A DNA stretch of 64,000 nt. Source: Sphingobacteriales bacterium. GTDB lineage: Bacteria; Bacteroidota; Bacteroidia; Chitinophagales; UBA2359. This document shows positions 10,506 through 18,979 of the stretch, piece by piece (within the stretch, counting starts at the first letter, position 1; every line of letters starts with the position of its first letter). The stretch is from contig JADJTG010000016.1 in the NCBI GenBank assembly GCA_016711285.1, forward strand, positions 1-64,000, written 5' to 3'. The translations under genes were made by a program, and so were the position numbers. The notes beneath the pieces were generated by a model that was not told the DNA's origin, searched no databases, and worked only from the letters and a program-made list of their open reading frames with translations.

Positions 10506-10589
10506 GCCGGAATGGCGGAATTGGTAGACGCGCACGTTTCAGGTGCGTGTGCTCGTGAGGGCGTGTGGGTTCGAGTCCCACTTCCGGCA
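10506..10589 (+). tRNA. tRNA-Leu (CAG)
   Basis: Acceptor arms GCCGGAA and TTCCGGC pair, discriminator A at 10589. Anticodon loop TTCAGGT gives CAG, reading CUG. The variable arm is long (TGCTCGTGAGGGCGT) and the T-loop GTTCGAGTC is intact. CCA is not encoded. Confidence 0.95.
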
Positions 10590-10598
10590 CTGCAACAC

Positions 10599-10642
10599 AA
10601 AAGCCGACTGATTGATATCATATCAAAAAGTCGGCTTTTTTT
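10599..10642 (+). terminator. Intrinsic terminator after tRNA-Leu (CAG)
   Basis: Arms AAGCCGACT (10601-10609) and AGTCGGCTT (10629-10637) are followed by a T run. The A-rich left side could also serve the gene coming from the right. Confidence 0.8.
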
Positions 10643-10666
10643 ATCATTCAATTCGTTTTTTTATCC

Positions 10667-11365
10667 TCAATCCACTTTTTTAAAACGCAACTTTTCCTTT
10701 TTGTCGGCATCGTACAAAATTAATTGCAGATTTTTATGTGCATAATAGCGCACCTGTTCCATATTGACATAAAAAATCCTGTCTGTGGAGTTGCCGTCCA
10801 TACAAGCACGCAAAGTGCCGCCCATTTTACCAAATTGTATTTCACCTTCGGGACTCAGGCGTTGCAGCTCGCCGAAAAAGTTGTTGCAGCCGTCGTAGCC
10901 GCCGATGCGGTTATCGCTCAAATGTATTTCGAGGGTGGGTTTAGAGCCTTTGCCGACAGAAAGCGGCGTGCCGCCCTCCATACTTTCCAAAGCCCAAATG
11001 TCGTTGAGATGGACGCGGGGGTCGTTATTTTGCTCTATAATTTTTTCTAAAATATATTGTTCTTTGCCGTCGTCGTTTTTTGTTTTTTTTGTGTCTATTT
11101 TATAAAATGTACCAAAAGAAAAATTAAACCCTTCTATCTTCTCATTCAGGATATACCATTGCTGCGTGTCCCAGTCGGGGACGGCGGCAGTGGCGGCTTG
11201 CACCCAATAGCAGGCGGTTTCGGCTTCGGGGGCGCAAGGTGCTGTCCAGCCCGCCACCCAAAAGGCGGTATCTGATGTTTTTTTTGATGGCTTACTCTTC
11301 ACTTTACAGGCGATATTTAAAAAGATTATAATTGATACAAGGGCGAAAATGATATATTTCATCAT
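10667..11365 (-). CDS. Lipoprotein with DUF4377 and META (HslJ-like) domains
   Basis: A 232-residue exported lipoprotein. The signal peptide ends in a lipobox FLNIACK with the lipidated Cys at residue 20. Residues ~35-85 (FWVAGWTAPCAPEAETACYW, then WYILNEKIEGFNF) match the DUF4377 pattern, a small Cys-containing domain. The C-terminal ~115 residues form a META domain: LNDIWALES, SDNRIGGYDGCNNFFGEL and GGTLRAC, as in E. coli HslJ. META/DUF4377 pairs are known in environmental lipoproteins, with a suggested role in stress or metal response that is unproven. It is monocistronic. Confidence 0.8.
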   Translation of the reverse strand: MMKYIIFALVSIIIFLNIACKVKSKPSKKTSDTAFWVAGWTAPCAPEAETACYWVQAATAAVPDWDTQQWYILNEKIEGFNFSFGTFYKIDTKKTKNDDGKEQYILEKIIEQNNDPRVHLNDIWALESMEGGTPLSVGKGSKPTLEIHLSDNRIGGYDGCNNFFGELQRLSPEGEIQFGKMGGTLRACMDGNSTDRIFYVNMEQVRYYAHKNLQLILYDADKKEKLRFKKVD

Positions 11366-11857
11366 AGAAAAAAATGATTGATGGATAAATATTTCGGATA
11401 TAGTGCTATTTTTTTAAAACCAACAAAAACTGAATAACGATCTGCCTTTTTAGCCGATTTATAGCATTAGCCGTGTGCTAAATGTGCTTGAATTGCAAAT
11501 GTATCACATTTTGCGACTTCGGGTATGGTTTGGCTCAATGAAGCAGCTAATAAATCGGACATTTTTATTGCGTATATATTATATTTTAAGCTCATTATTT
11601 ACAGTATAAAACTACAAGCTCCCTAAAGGTTATAAGCGACAATAATACAAAAGAACTATATCAGCAATTTAAGGACTTTGTTGATACAGGATTTGAAAAT
11701 CAATGATATTGTACGATACGTTAAATACTACAAGTGGATTATTACAGAAATTGGCAATATATATTATTGGTTGATAGTTTTTTTATTGTATTCAAACGCC
11801 CAAAGTTTAAAATACAGGTTGAGCATATACTCTTTCTTTGAAAAAGAGAGCGTTTTC
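11366..11857. other. Intergenic stretch without a recognisable gene
   Basis: AT-rich sequence between the META lipoprotein and the transposase stub. A 64-codon plus-strand frame (11678-11872) has no recognisable domain and is probably chance. The left part contains the upstream region of the lipoprotein gene. The right part may be decayed mobile-element sequence. Confidence 0.5.
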
Positions 11858-12049
11858 TCACGAATCTGCTAATACCGCTTCTTTATCTATTTGTGCACTT
11901 TTGTGTTTGGGGACTAAGACACGACACACTCCACAATCTTTACACTTATAGCGTTGTGAGCCACTTACATTTGTGCCATTTTTCACTATATTTGTGCCGC
12001 TACATTTATGACACTGATACATTTGACTTAGCCTTTTTTTTCTTGGCAA
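11858..12049 (-). mobile_element. IS1-family InsA-like transposase remnant
   Basis: A 63-codon frame holds the N-terminal zinc-finger of IS1-type InsA: CHKCSGTNIVKNG, then QRYKCKDCG, and KHKSAQIDKEAVLA, where the family continues into a helix-turn-helix. Here it stops at once (TAG), and no InsB catalytic domain (DDE) follows on either strand. No terminal inverted repeats were found. Only the left part of an element survives, directly against a beheaded acetyltransferase gene. Confidence 0.65.
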
Positions 12050-12487
12050 GCAGCAGCAGCAGAAATTAATATATTACTCGGCTTTGAACAGGGTGTAATC
12101 GCTGCCGAAAGACCTTTTGATAATTCGTTAAAGGAAGGCACTATCCACTATTACAACCTTCCTGAACTCATTAAGTCCGACAAAGCAGAAATTCTTGTGG
12201 CGGTGGCTGATGGTGAAATTGTAGGTTCGGGATATGCAAAAATATTGGAGGCAAAACCCTATCATGCATTTAAAGCGTATGCCTATTTGGGTTTTATGTA
12301 TGTGAAGCCGGAATTTAGAAGATTGGGTATCAATCAAAGAATTTTGCAGCAGCTCATCGCCTGGGCTAAAAATAAAAACCTAACCGAAGTCAGACTTGAG
12401 GTATATGAAGAAAATGAAACAGCCAAGCAATCGTATTTAAAGTGTGGTTTCAAACCCAATCTTTTAGAAATGAGATTAGAAATTTAA
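12050..12487 (+). pseudogene. GNAT-family acetyltransferase lacking its N-terminus
   Basis: The reading frame is open from 12032 to 12487 and is recognisable as coding from about 12059 (LLGFEQGVIAAERPFD), but has no ATG until 12197. The acetyl-CoA-binding core is intact: LGFMYVKPEFRRLGINQRIL supplies the R/Q-x-x-G-x-G/A-like loop, followed by LEVYEENETAKQSYLKCGF. The family's first strand and helix are missing, and the open part abuts the transposase stub at 12049. This suggests that an insertion or deletion removed the 5' end. Translation from the internal ATG would give only 96 residues. Substrate unknown. Confidence 0.65.
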
Positions 12488-12587
12488 TGCTTTTGAATCG
12501 GAATGAAGCCAATAAAACTATTATCACAAAATATAATCCTCTTCTCATCTAAAAGCCACGACTTTGGTATTTTTTCACGCCTTTTTG

Positions 12588-13931
12588 TTAAGCTGCTTGT
12601 ATTTGTTTTTCATCTACCGCAAAACAAGCCACCGCCGCCAGCAACAAACAAATTCCTGCCAAAACCAAAGCATTGCGCGGGTCGCCCTGAAGTACACTTT
12701 TATAAATAAACGGAATAGTAATCATATTAATAATCTGAGGAATTACAATAAACATATTGAAAATACCCATATAAACTCCCATACGTTTGGCAGGAATGGC
12801 ATCGCACAGCATCGCATAGGGCATAGACATAATAGAACCCCAAGCGATACCCACCAACAACATTTGCGCTAAAATCACATAAATATCATTGGTGAACAAC
12901 ATCGTAATAAATGCCAAGCCGCCTATACTCAAACAAAGTGCGTGTGCTGCCCGTTGCGACAAATAGCGACAAATAAAAGGCAACAGAATAGAAATCACCA
13001 CACAGCCGATATTGAACATCGTAAGCCCTAAACCGCCCATTTTTATACCTTCAGCAAAACCGGCATCGCTTTGGTTAGAGGCTTGATATACGTGGCGCGC
13101 AATGGATAATCCCAAATATTGCCACATCAAAGGCAATCCGTACCAAGTAAAAAATTTCACCCACCACAATTGGCGCATCGTGCGCGGCATTTCTTTAAAA
13201 GCCCTCCCGATGTCTGCCAAAGCGTGTAAAAATCCGCCGCCCTCCTCTTTTTCTCCGTTCGGGTTTTGGGGAGCTTCTTCCTTTGTGGTAAAAAATGTCC
13301 ACAATACACTCAACAGCAACACAACTGCCCCCACCCAAAAAGGATATTTTACATAATCGGGAATTTTTTGCAGTTCAGAAGTGCTGTCCGACACCGCCAC
13401 GCCGAGCAAAGGCAAAATAAAGACCATTGTAGTAGCGAGTACCTGCCCGAAGCCCACAAAAAAACTCTGCACCGCAAATCCCAAAGAACGCTGCGAAACC
13501 GGCAATTTATCGCCTACCAAAGCCCTGAAAGGCTCCATCGTCACATTTGCCATACCATCTAAGAGCCACATCAGCGATGCAGCCATCCACAGAGCCGAAG
13601 ACTGCGGCATCAGCACCAAAGCCAAACTCGTAAAAATAGCACCTACCAAAATATAAGGTCGCCGTCTGCCGAGCGGAGTCCAGGTGCTGTCGCTCATAGC
13701 ACCCACTATCGGCTGAATCACCAAACCTGTAATAGGACCCGCCAACCACAGCAAAGGTATTGTGTGTTCTTCCACTCCCAAGTAGCGGTAAATAGGACTC
13801 ATATAAGCCTGCTGCAAACCAAAGGCATATTGCACACCCAAAAAACCGATGCTCAAATTAATAATCTGCGAAAAAGACAAAGCCGGCTTTTGCAGTTCTT
13901 TATCAGTATGAAGAGAATTAGTTGCGGGCAT
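12588..13931 (-). CDS. MFS sugar transporter of the SLC45/plant-SUT-like group
   Basis: A 447-residue, 12-helix proton symporter of the inner membrane. The loop between helices 2 and 3 reads LLWLAGPITGLVIQPIVGAM, then GRRRPYILVGA, the signature shared with plant sucrose transporters and bacterial sucrose/maltose carriers. The second half repeats the fold, with IPAKRMGVYMGIFNMFIVIP in the equivalent position. It is the last gene of a minus-strand series with a kinase, a glycoside hydrolase and a TonB receptor, so it probably imports the disaccharide freed or taken into the periplasm. Sucrose or maltose is the best guess. The start MPATNSLHTDKEL is the only good ATG. Confidence 0.8.
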   Translation of the reverse strand: MPATNSLHTDKELQKPALSFSQIINLSIGFLGVQYAFGLQQAYMSPIYRYLGVEEHTIPLLWLAGPITGLVIQPIVGAMSDSTWTPLGRRRPYILVGAIFTSLALVLMPQSSALWMAASLMWLLDGMANVTMEPFRALVGDKLPVSQRSLGFAVQSFFVGFGQVLATTMVFILPLLGVAVSDSTSELQKIPDYVKYPFWVGAVVLLLSVLWTFFTTKEEAPQNPNGEKEEGGGFLHALADIGRAFKEMPRTMRQLWWVKFFTWYGLPLMWQYLGLSIARHVYQASNQSDAGFAEGIKMGGLGLTMFNIGCVVISILLPFICRYLSQRAAHALCLSIGGLAFITMLFTNDIYVILAQMLLVGIAWGSIMSMPYAMLCDAIPAKRMGVYMGIFNMFIVIPQIINMITIPFIYKSVLQGDPRNALVLAGICLLLAAVACFAVDEKQIQAA

Positions 13932-14023
13932 AATAGAAAGTGATTTTTTTACAATAAATTTTCAAGCGATTAAAACAAAATAAAAACCAATATTTCACCA
14001 ATAAGAAAAAAAACAGCACTGAA

Positions 14024-14680
14024 TTACGACATAAACACCACCGAATAATCTTTGCGCACAAGTGCATCGGCTGAGGTTTTTGTGGCGGCAATCAGCGGGT
14101 GTTCTATGGCTAATACCTTCTCTACAAAAGGACTGAGAATATCTCTGCCGCGCTTTTTTCTTTGTTCATAAGTATCTAAATAAGTTCTTTCCATAAAAAT
14201 ATGATATTGCGCCCGCCGTAGCCTGAAACTATACGTTCCTTCTATAATCAAATAGCTCGCTTTGCCGAAAAACAAACGATTTTGATGTTGTTCATTTGCC
14301 GCATAATCCATTATCGGGCGCATAATAGATTGCCGCCCTTGCAAAAAAGCATCTAAATGCTGCTGCAACAAAGGCAAATTGACCTCTTGCGTACCCACCC
14401 GATTCAAGTCGGCTTCGCGTTGTTGGTGGTTGCTGCGGGGCGGCAAATAAAAATAATCATCTAAGTGCAATATCCGTGCTTGTTGATAGCGATGACTACT
14501 GTTCAGCAAGTTTGCCAAGCAGTGTGCCGTCACCGATTTACCACTCCCCGACTCTCCCGCAATCAATACTACCACACGTCCTTTTTCATCTTTCAACAGC
14601 TGTTTGCGCTCCATATCTGTCAATAATTGCGCTGCTGTGCTGTGATATTCGGGTTTTATATCAATAATATCCCCTATCAT
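14024..14680 (-). CDS. Uridine-kinase-like P-loop kinase
   Basis: A 218-residue member of the uridine kinase/phosphoribulokinase superfamily. Walker A is GESGSGKSV (residues ~42-50), the substrate-side acidic motif is ILHLDDYFYLPP, and a lid region with arginines (EQRKKRGRD) follows. It lacks clear features that would assign uridine as the substrate. Its place between a hydrolase gene (47 bases upstream) and a sugar transporter gene (92 bases downstream) suggests it phosphorylates a sugar released in the cytoplasm, but that is inference. The alternative is a nucleoside kinase that happens to lie in this operon. Confidence 0.65.
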   Translation of the reverse strand: MIGDIIDIKPEYHSTAAQLLTDMERKQLLKDEKGRVVVLIAGESGSGKSVTAHCLANLLNSSHRYQQARILHLDDYFYLPPRSNHQQREADLNRVGTQEVNLPLLQQHLDAFLQGRQSIMRPIMDYAANEQHQNRLFFGKASYLIIEGTYSFRLRRAQYHIFMERTYLDTYEQRKKRGRDILSPFVEKVLAIEHPLIAATKTSADALVRKDYSVVFMS

Positions 14681-14727
14681 ATTTTCCTTTTTTTTTATTT
14701 AAAAACAAAATACATCTCTTGTTTTTG

Positions 14728-15936
14728 TTATAAGAGTAGAATATTCCAATCATTTGATATTTCACAAGATGCATACAAGTAACCCGCCGCACTAAAACAC
14801 AAAGCCGCTGTACCGCCGTGCTGTTGGTTTTTAGGATTCCAGTATTCATAAAAAGTAAAAGGCTGTGGTTGTTCACGCTGCAAAGCCGCCTGCATTGCCT
14901 CCAAAATAGCTTGTGCCGTATGGTGGCGACCCTGTTTTTTTAATCCCAAACCCAACAAGCCCAAAAAAATAAACCATGCACCGCCATTGTGAAAATGAAA
15001 AGGCTCATTTTTGAAACGATAGGCATAATTTTCTTTCAACAAGCCCCAGTCTTTATCGGCAGGAAAAATAGCGGGCGAAAATACCGGCAACAACCAATGT
15101 CCGAACGACTGATGCAGGTCGTGGAGGTAATTTTCCAAAGCATCGTACTGAGCCGCCGTACCCATATCGAGCAAAAGAGCCAAAGCGTTGGCGGGCATAT
15201 CCCAACGCATATCGTAGCCTGCCGGCGATAGGCTGCTATACCAATAAGGTCGGTAAGTTGCTTTTTGCATAGCGATATGGTGATAAAAATCAGCATTTGT
15301 TGCTGCTACATCACCGCCCTGAAGCCAATAGTTTTTTTGCAATAAATTTCTCAATGCGGCGGCGGCCTCCTGCCACTCTTCGTTTTTCCACACTTGTGCG
15401 GCAGCCTGCAAAGCCCACAGCCGCAGCAGTTGGTCATACAAAGTGTAGCCCTGCGTAACGTATTCGTCTGCCCAGTTGCCGCCTAAAGGGACATACATCA
15501 ATCCTCTGTTGTTAAATTCATAGCATTTTAAAATTGCAAATGCCCGTTGTATATTCGGAAGCAAAGCAGTTTTCAGGGTTTCGTTTTGTGTATATGCAAT
15601 ATACGCCGCCGCACCGATAATCCACCAAGTAGTTGCATCTACGCGCCCCACCAAACCGCCATAGCTCACTGCTGTTTTTTGCCCATTGGTGTCGCTTGCC
15701 ACATTAGAAGGGATAGCTCCCAAAGCGTGTTGATGGCGACTTAAAGTAAGAATACTGGCTTCAAAAGCGGGTAATAAATCATCGGCTGCTGCCCACAGTG
15801 CCGCCAAACCCGTGAGCATCGCATCGCGTGCCCACACACGGCTATAATTGTCGTGCTTGTGTGCACTTGCCACAAAACCCGCCGAAGTAATGGAGTAGCG
15901 AAAAATCCTCAAAGCAGCTTCCTGATATGAATCCAT
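14728..15936 (-). CDS. GH100-like (alpha/alpha)6 glycoside hydrolase, cytoplasmic
   Basis: A 402-residue protein without a signal peptide. Motifs fall in the order seen in neutral/alkaline invertases (GH100) and relatives: NYSRVWARDAMLTGLAALW, GLVGRVDATTWWIIGAAAY, NWADEYVTQGYTLYDQLLRL, SPAGYDMRWDMPANALALLL, FHFHNGGAWFIFLGLLGLG and FYEYWNPK. The Asp in WARD and the Glu in FYEYW sit where the family's acid/base pair is expected. With an SUT-like importer in the same strand order, hydrolysis of sucrose to glucose and fructose is the most likely job. A related alpha-glucosidase activity (GH63/GH15 clan) cannot be excluded. Confidence 0.65.
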   Translation of the reverse strand: MDSYQEAALRIFRYSITSAGFVASAHKHDNYSRVWARDAMLTGLAALWAAADDLLPAFEASILTLSRHQHALGAIPSNVASDTNGQKTAVSYGGLVGRVDATTWWIIGAAAYIAYTQNETLKTALLPNIQRAFAILKCYEFNNRGLMYVPLGGNWADEYVTQGYTLYDQLLRLWALQAAAQVWKNEEWQEAAAALRNLLQKNYWLQGGDVAATNADFYHHIAMQKATYRPYWYSSLSPAGYDMRWDMPANALALLLDMGTAAQYDALENYLHDLHQSFGHWLLPVFSPAIFPADKDWGLLKENYAYRFKNEPFHFHNGGAWFIFLGLLGLGLKKQGRHHTAQAILEAMQAALQREQPQPFTFYEYWNPKNQQHGGTAALCFSAAGYLYASCEISNDWNILLL

Positions 15937-16099
15937 GGCAGCGTTACTGATATAATACTACATTATTGTTTTAATAAAAAAAATCAGGACAAAAGAACAG
16001 CTCATTTATTTTTATCAAAAAAAGGACGCAATCCAACCCCCATCTTGTATTACGCCCTTTTTTTCATTTCATTATTTATCTGCAATCGTTATTTAAAAT

Positions 16100-16130
16100 A
16101 AGGAAGGGCGTTTCACCCTTCCTTGCGCAT
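16100..16130 (-). terminator. Hairpin downstream of the TonB receptor gene
   Basis: Perfect arms AAGGAAGGG (16100-16108) and CCCTTCCTT (16116-16124), followed on the minus strand by ATTTTAA. It could end or attenuate the receptor transcript before the hydrolase gene, giving higher receptor levels. The T run is weak. Confidence 0.5.
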
Positions 16131-16157
16131 GGATTACAGATAATTTATTCACTTAAC

Positions 16158-18797
16158 CTAAAAACTATATCGTATGGTAGCACTGATGCTTCTGCCCATA
16201 ATCGGGCGCGCACGCACATAATTTACTGCATTTTCGGTGATGCTGCCTTCTTCCGATTCGGTAATACCCAAAGCGTCTAAAACGTTGTTTGCCGCAATAG
16301 TAGCACCCAAACCTTTGGTAATCTGGAAAGTAATATATGGATTTAACACTACATATCCGGGCATTTTGAGTTGGTTATTGTCTTGTGCATAAGATGATGC
16401 CGTGCCTAAAACAGTGCAGCCCACTGAATGTTCGCCGAAATTATAAACAGGATTGAGGTTGAAAATCAGCGGCGACTGACGGCGTGGGCGATTGTCTATC
16501 ACTAAAGTATCGGGTGCATCGGTGATGGTAGCATTGGTAAAGGTAAAGCTGCCTCTTATACTGAAATCGGCGAGACTCCACGCACCTTCAACTTCCAAAC
16601 CGAGCGCATCATAATCATTTTCAATAACTTTTTGTGTAGTTGCTTCATAACCACCCGCTTCGTTGGTCTGCGCATAAAAACCAGTAACAAATAAACCGAC
16701 ATTGCCACGATTATATTTCCAGCCCAATTCGGCTTGTTTTACATAATCAATGGCGAGTCTTTCGTCGGTAATGCTGCCATCGGCTTTAATATTGGGCGAA
16801 AACAAAATACGGTCGGCTTTGGCGGCAGCACCACTGCTATAACGGGCAAATACAGCCATATTTTCCTGAATTTTATAGTTAGCACCCAAAGAGAACGACA
16901 AATAATCGTAGTCGTAATTAACAGGGCTGGGGTGCGCATTATCTATGGCAGATACGCTGCTTTCGGGAGCAGAGATAGTGCCATCGTTGTTGATGTCATA
17001 TTCCGATTGTACCGTACCGGCGGTGCTTCCTGTTACGCTGCCGTAATCCCAGCGCAAACCGGCATCTAAAGTAAGATTAGAAATAGGTACGTTTATATTG
17101 GCATAAGGTGCGGTGATTTCGTATTGTGTATCGTAGTTGCGTTGGCAGCAGTTGCCCCAAGCAGGTACTCCGTAAGCATATAAACCATTGTCGCTCAACA
17201 AGTTGCCATCGCCATCTACTACATTCAGCAAACGAGCATCTTCGCCTTTCAATTCGGTGATGTAGGAGTTCCACAACCACGACATATTGATATTTTGGTG
17301 TGCTTTGAATAAACCAACATTAATGGTTACATCTTTAACCTTTTTGCTGATTTTAAAATCATTTACAAAGTTGTTAAAGTTGTTCAATTCGGTATCAAAC
17401 ATGTGGATACGCAACGCCAACTGGTCGCCGCTCACTGCTGTGCCGTCTGTTTGTTGTAGTGTGGCATTTTCGGCGTTAGCATTGCGCAAAGTAGCAACAG
17501 AGGCTGCCAAAGCAGCAGCCGTACCCACTTCGGCAGGAAAAGGAGTTATAAATCTGCCCGAATTAAATGCCAAACGCGCACGGTTTTCTATCGTCCAATC
17601 ATTACCCAACTCAAAACTGAATTCTGCACCCAAAGCATTGGAAACCGGATGCATACCATCGCTTACATTTACGCGGCGCAAAGCTCCGTCAGGACCAATT
17701 CCGTTTTCTTTCAATAAATAAGGTGTGTGCATAGTTCCGTGTAAAACATCATAACCGGAAACTGATTCCCATTCGGGGTTTTCATTGGTACCGGATACCT
17801 TCATGGGCATAGGCATATAAGCGGCGGCGCGGTCGTTGAGCATTTTATAAGAGATACGCGCATAGCCGTTGTCAAATCTTTTTGTAACACTGGCTTTCAA
17901 CTGTCCGCCCAAGTGTGCATTATAACCGGCGGTACGCACACCCTCGCCCTGACGGAAAAAGCCGCCCACCTGAAAACTCACCCCATTGCCAATCGGTGCG
18001 CCGAAAGCGAAATCGGTGCGCAAATGGCTGTAATCCAAGCCGATGGTAGTGCTGATACCGGCGTTTTGCACTTCACCTGTTTTGCTGATGAAGTTGATGA
18101 TACCGGCTGGTGTGTTGCTGCCCAAAATAGAAGCCGAGCCTCCGCGAATAGCCTCTATACGGCTGATGCTATTGTCGGCACGCATAAAGATGTCGGCAGT
18201 GGCAAAGGCTATATCGCCGAATAATAAAATTGGCAAACCATCTTCCTGCAATTGTACATACTTAGAGCCGCCCGCCGAAATAGGCACACCGCGCACTGTG
18301 ATATTGGTATTGCCCTCACCTCCTGAAGCCTCTGCACGGATACCCGGAATAGACCTGAAAATTTCGGCAGTCGTGCGAAAAACGGTATTGTCAATAGATT
18401 TGGGATTGAGGGTAGAGATAGACACACTGGACTCCAACTTTGAAGTAGGATTGGCAACCCCCGTTACCACTACTGCGTTCAATCCGATAATATCTTCCGC
18501 CAAATGAACGTCAACAACCAATTCTTTTTTGGAATCTTCAAGAGTAATTGCCTGTTTTTGGGTCGTATAGCCGATATAAGATACAACAAGCGTATAAGTT
18601 CCTTTTTGCGCAACATCTATACTGTAAGTACCGTCATAATCAGTGGATTTGCCCCAAGTGCTGTTTTCTATCATTACGATAGCCCCATACACCGCCTCTC
18701 CATTTTCATCTGTCACTGTTCCTTTCACCGAATATTGTGCCCAAGCAAAAGTTGTTGCACATACCATCATCAAGATAAGGTAAATAATTTTTCTCAT
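16158..18797 (-). CDS. TonB-dependent outer-membrane receptor with carboxypeptidase-regulatory N-domain
   Basis: An 879-residue outer-membrane importer. A signal peptide (MRKIIYLILMMVCATTFAWA) precedes a ~80-residue carboxypeptidase-D regulatory-like domain (VKGTVTDENGEAVYGAIV). The plug follows (LNAVVVTGVANP, then RVEAIRGGSASILG-like sequence at IEAIRGGSASILGSNTPAG), and a 22-strand barrel ends SISATIRYSF with the terminal aromatic residue. No SusD partner is adjacent, so it is not a SusCD pair. It heads the minus-strand sugar genes and shares its upstream region with a LacI-family regulator, so it probably brings the sugar across the outer membrane. Confidence 0.88.
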   Translation of the reverse strand: MRKIIYLILMMVCATTFAWAQYSVKGTVTDENGEAVYGAIVMIENSTWGKSTDYDGTYSIDVAQKGTYTLVVSYIGYTTQKQAITLEDSKKELVVDVHLAEDIIGLNAVVVTGVANPTSKLESSVSISTLNPKSIDNTVFRTTAEIFRSIPGIRAEASGGEGNTNITVRGVPISAGGSKYVQLQEDGLPILLFGDIAFATADIFMRADNSISRIEAIRGGSASILGSNTPAGIINFISKTGEVQNAGISTTIGLDYSHLRTDFAFGAPIGNGVSFQVGGFFRQGEGVRTAGYNAHLGGQLKASVTKRFDNGYARISYKMLNDRAAAYMPMPMKVSGTNENPEWESVSGYDVLHGTMHTPYLLKENGIGPDGALRRVNVSDGMHPVSNALGAEFSFELGNDWTIENRARLAFNSGRFITPFPAEVGTAAALAASVATLRNANAENATLQQTDGTAVSGDQLALRIHMFDTELNNFNNFVNDFKISKKVKDVTINVGLFKAHQNINMSWLWNSYITELKGEDARLLNVVDGDGNLLSDNGLYAYGVPAWGNCCQRNYDTQYEITAPYANINVPISNLTLDAGLRWDYGSVTGSTAGTVQSEYDINNDGTISAPESSVSAIDNAHPSPVNYDYDYLSFSLGANYKIQENMAVFARYSSGAAAKADRILFSPNIKADGSITDERLAIDYVKQAELGWKYNRGNVGLFVTGFYAQTNEAGGYEATTQKVIENDYDALGLEVEGAWSLADFSIRGSFTFTNATITDAPDTLVIDNRPRRQSPLIFNLNPVYNFGEHSVGCTVLGTASSYAQDNNQLKMPGYVVLNPYITFQITKGLGATIAANNVLDALGITESEEGSITENAVNYVRARPIMGRSISATIRYSF

Positions 18798-18839
18798 ACA
18801 TTAAGTGTTTAAATTGAAATCAATAAATTAGGTTGTAGG

Positions 18840-18847
18840 CAAATGTA
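18840..18847 (-). promoter_or_regulatory. Candidate -7 element of the TonB receptor gene
   Basis: On the minus strand TACATTTG fits the TAnnTTTG consensus and lies 43 bases before the receptor start. The doubled operator is about 45-75 bases further upstream. Confidence 0.5.
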
Positions 18848-18891
18848 ATTAGTTGATTTCTATAAAAAAACACCCTATTTTTTATAATTTT

Positions 18892-18921
18892 ACAGCAAAC
18901 GTTTGCGCAAACGTTTGCTGT
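18892..18921. promoter_or_regulatory. Doubled LacI-family operator
   Basis: Two identical 12-bp palindromes, GCAAACGTTTGC at 18895-18906 and 18907-18918, abut without a spacer. With their flanks they form a perfect 30-bp palindrome. The 12-mer has the central CG and half-sites typical of LacI/PurR-family operators. It sits in the divergent region between the receptor gene and the LacI-family gene, about 60 bases before the latter's start. This placement suggests autoregulation and control of the sugar genes by the adjacent regulator. Confidence 0.85.
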
Positions 18922-18979
18922 GGATAATTTTTTTTTATTTTGGAATAAGATTTTTTTTGTAATAAGATTTTTTTTTGTC

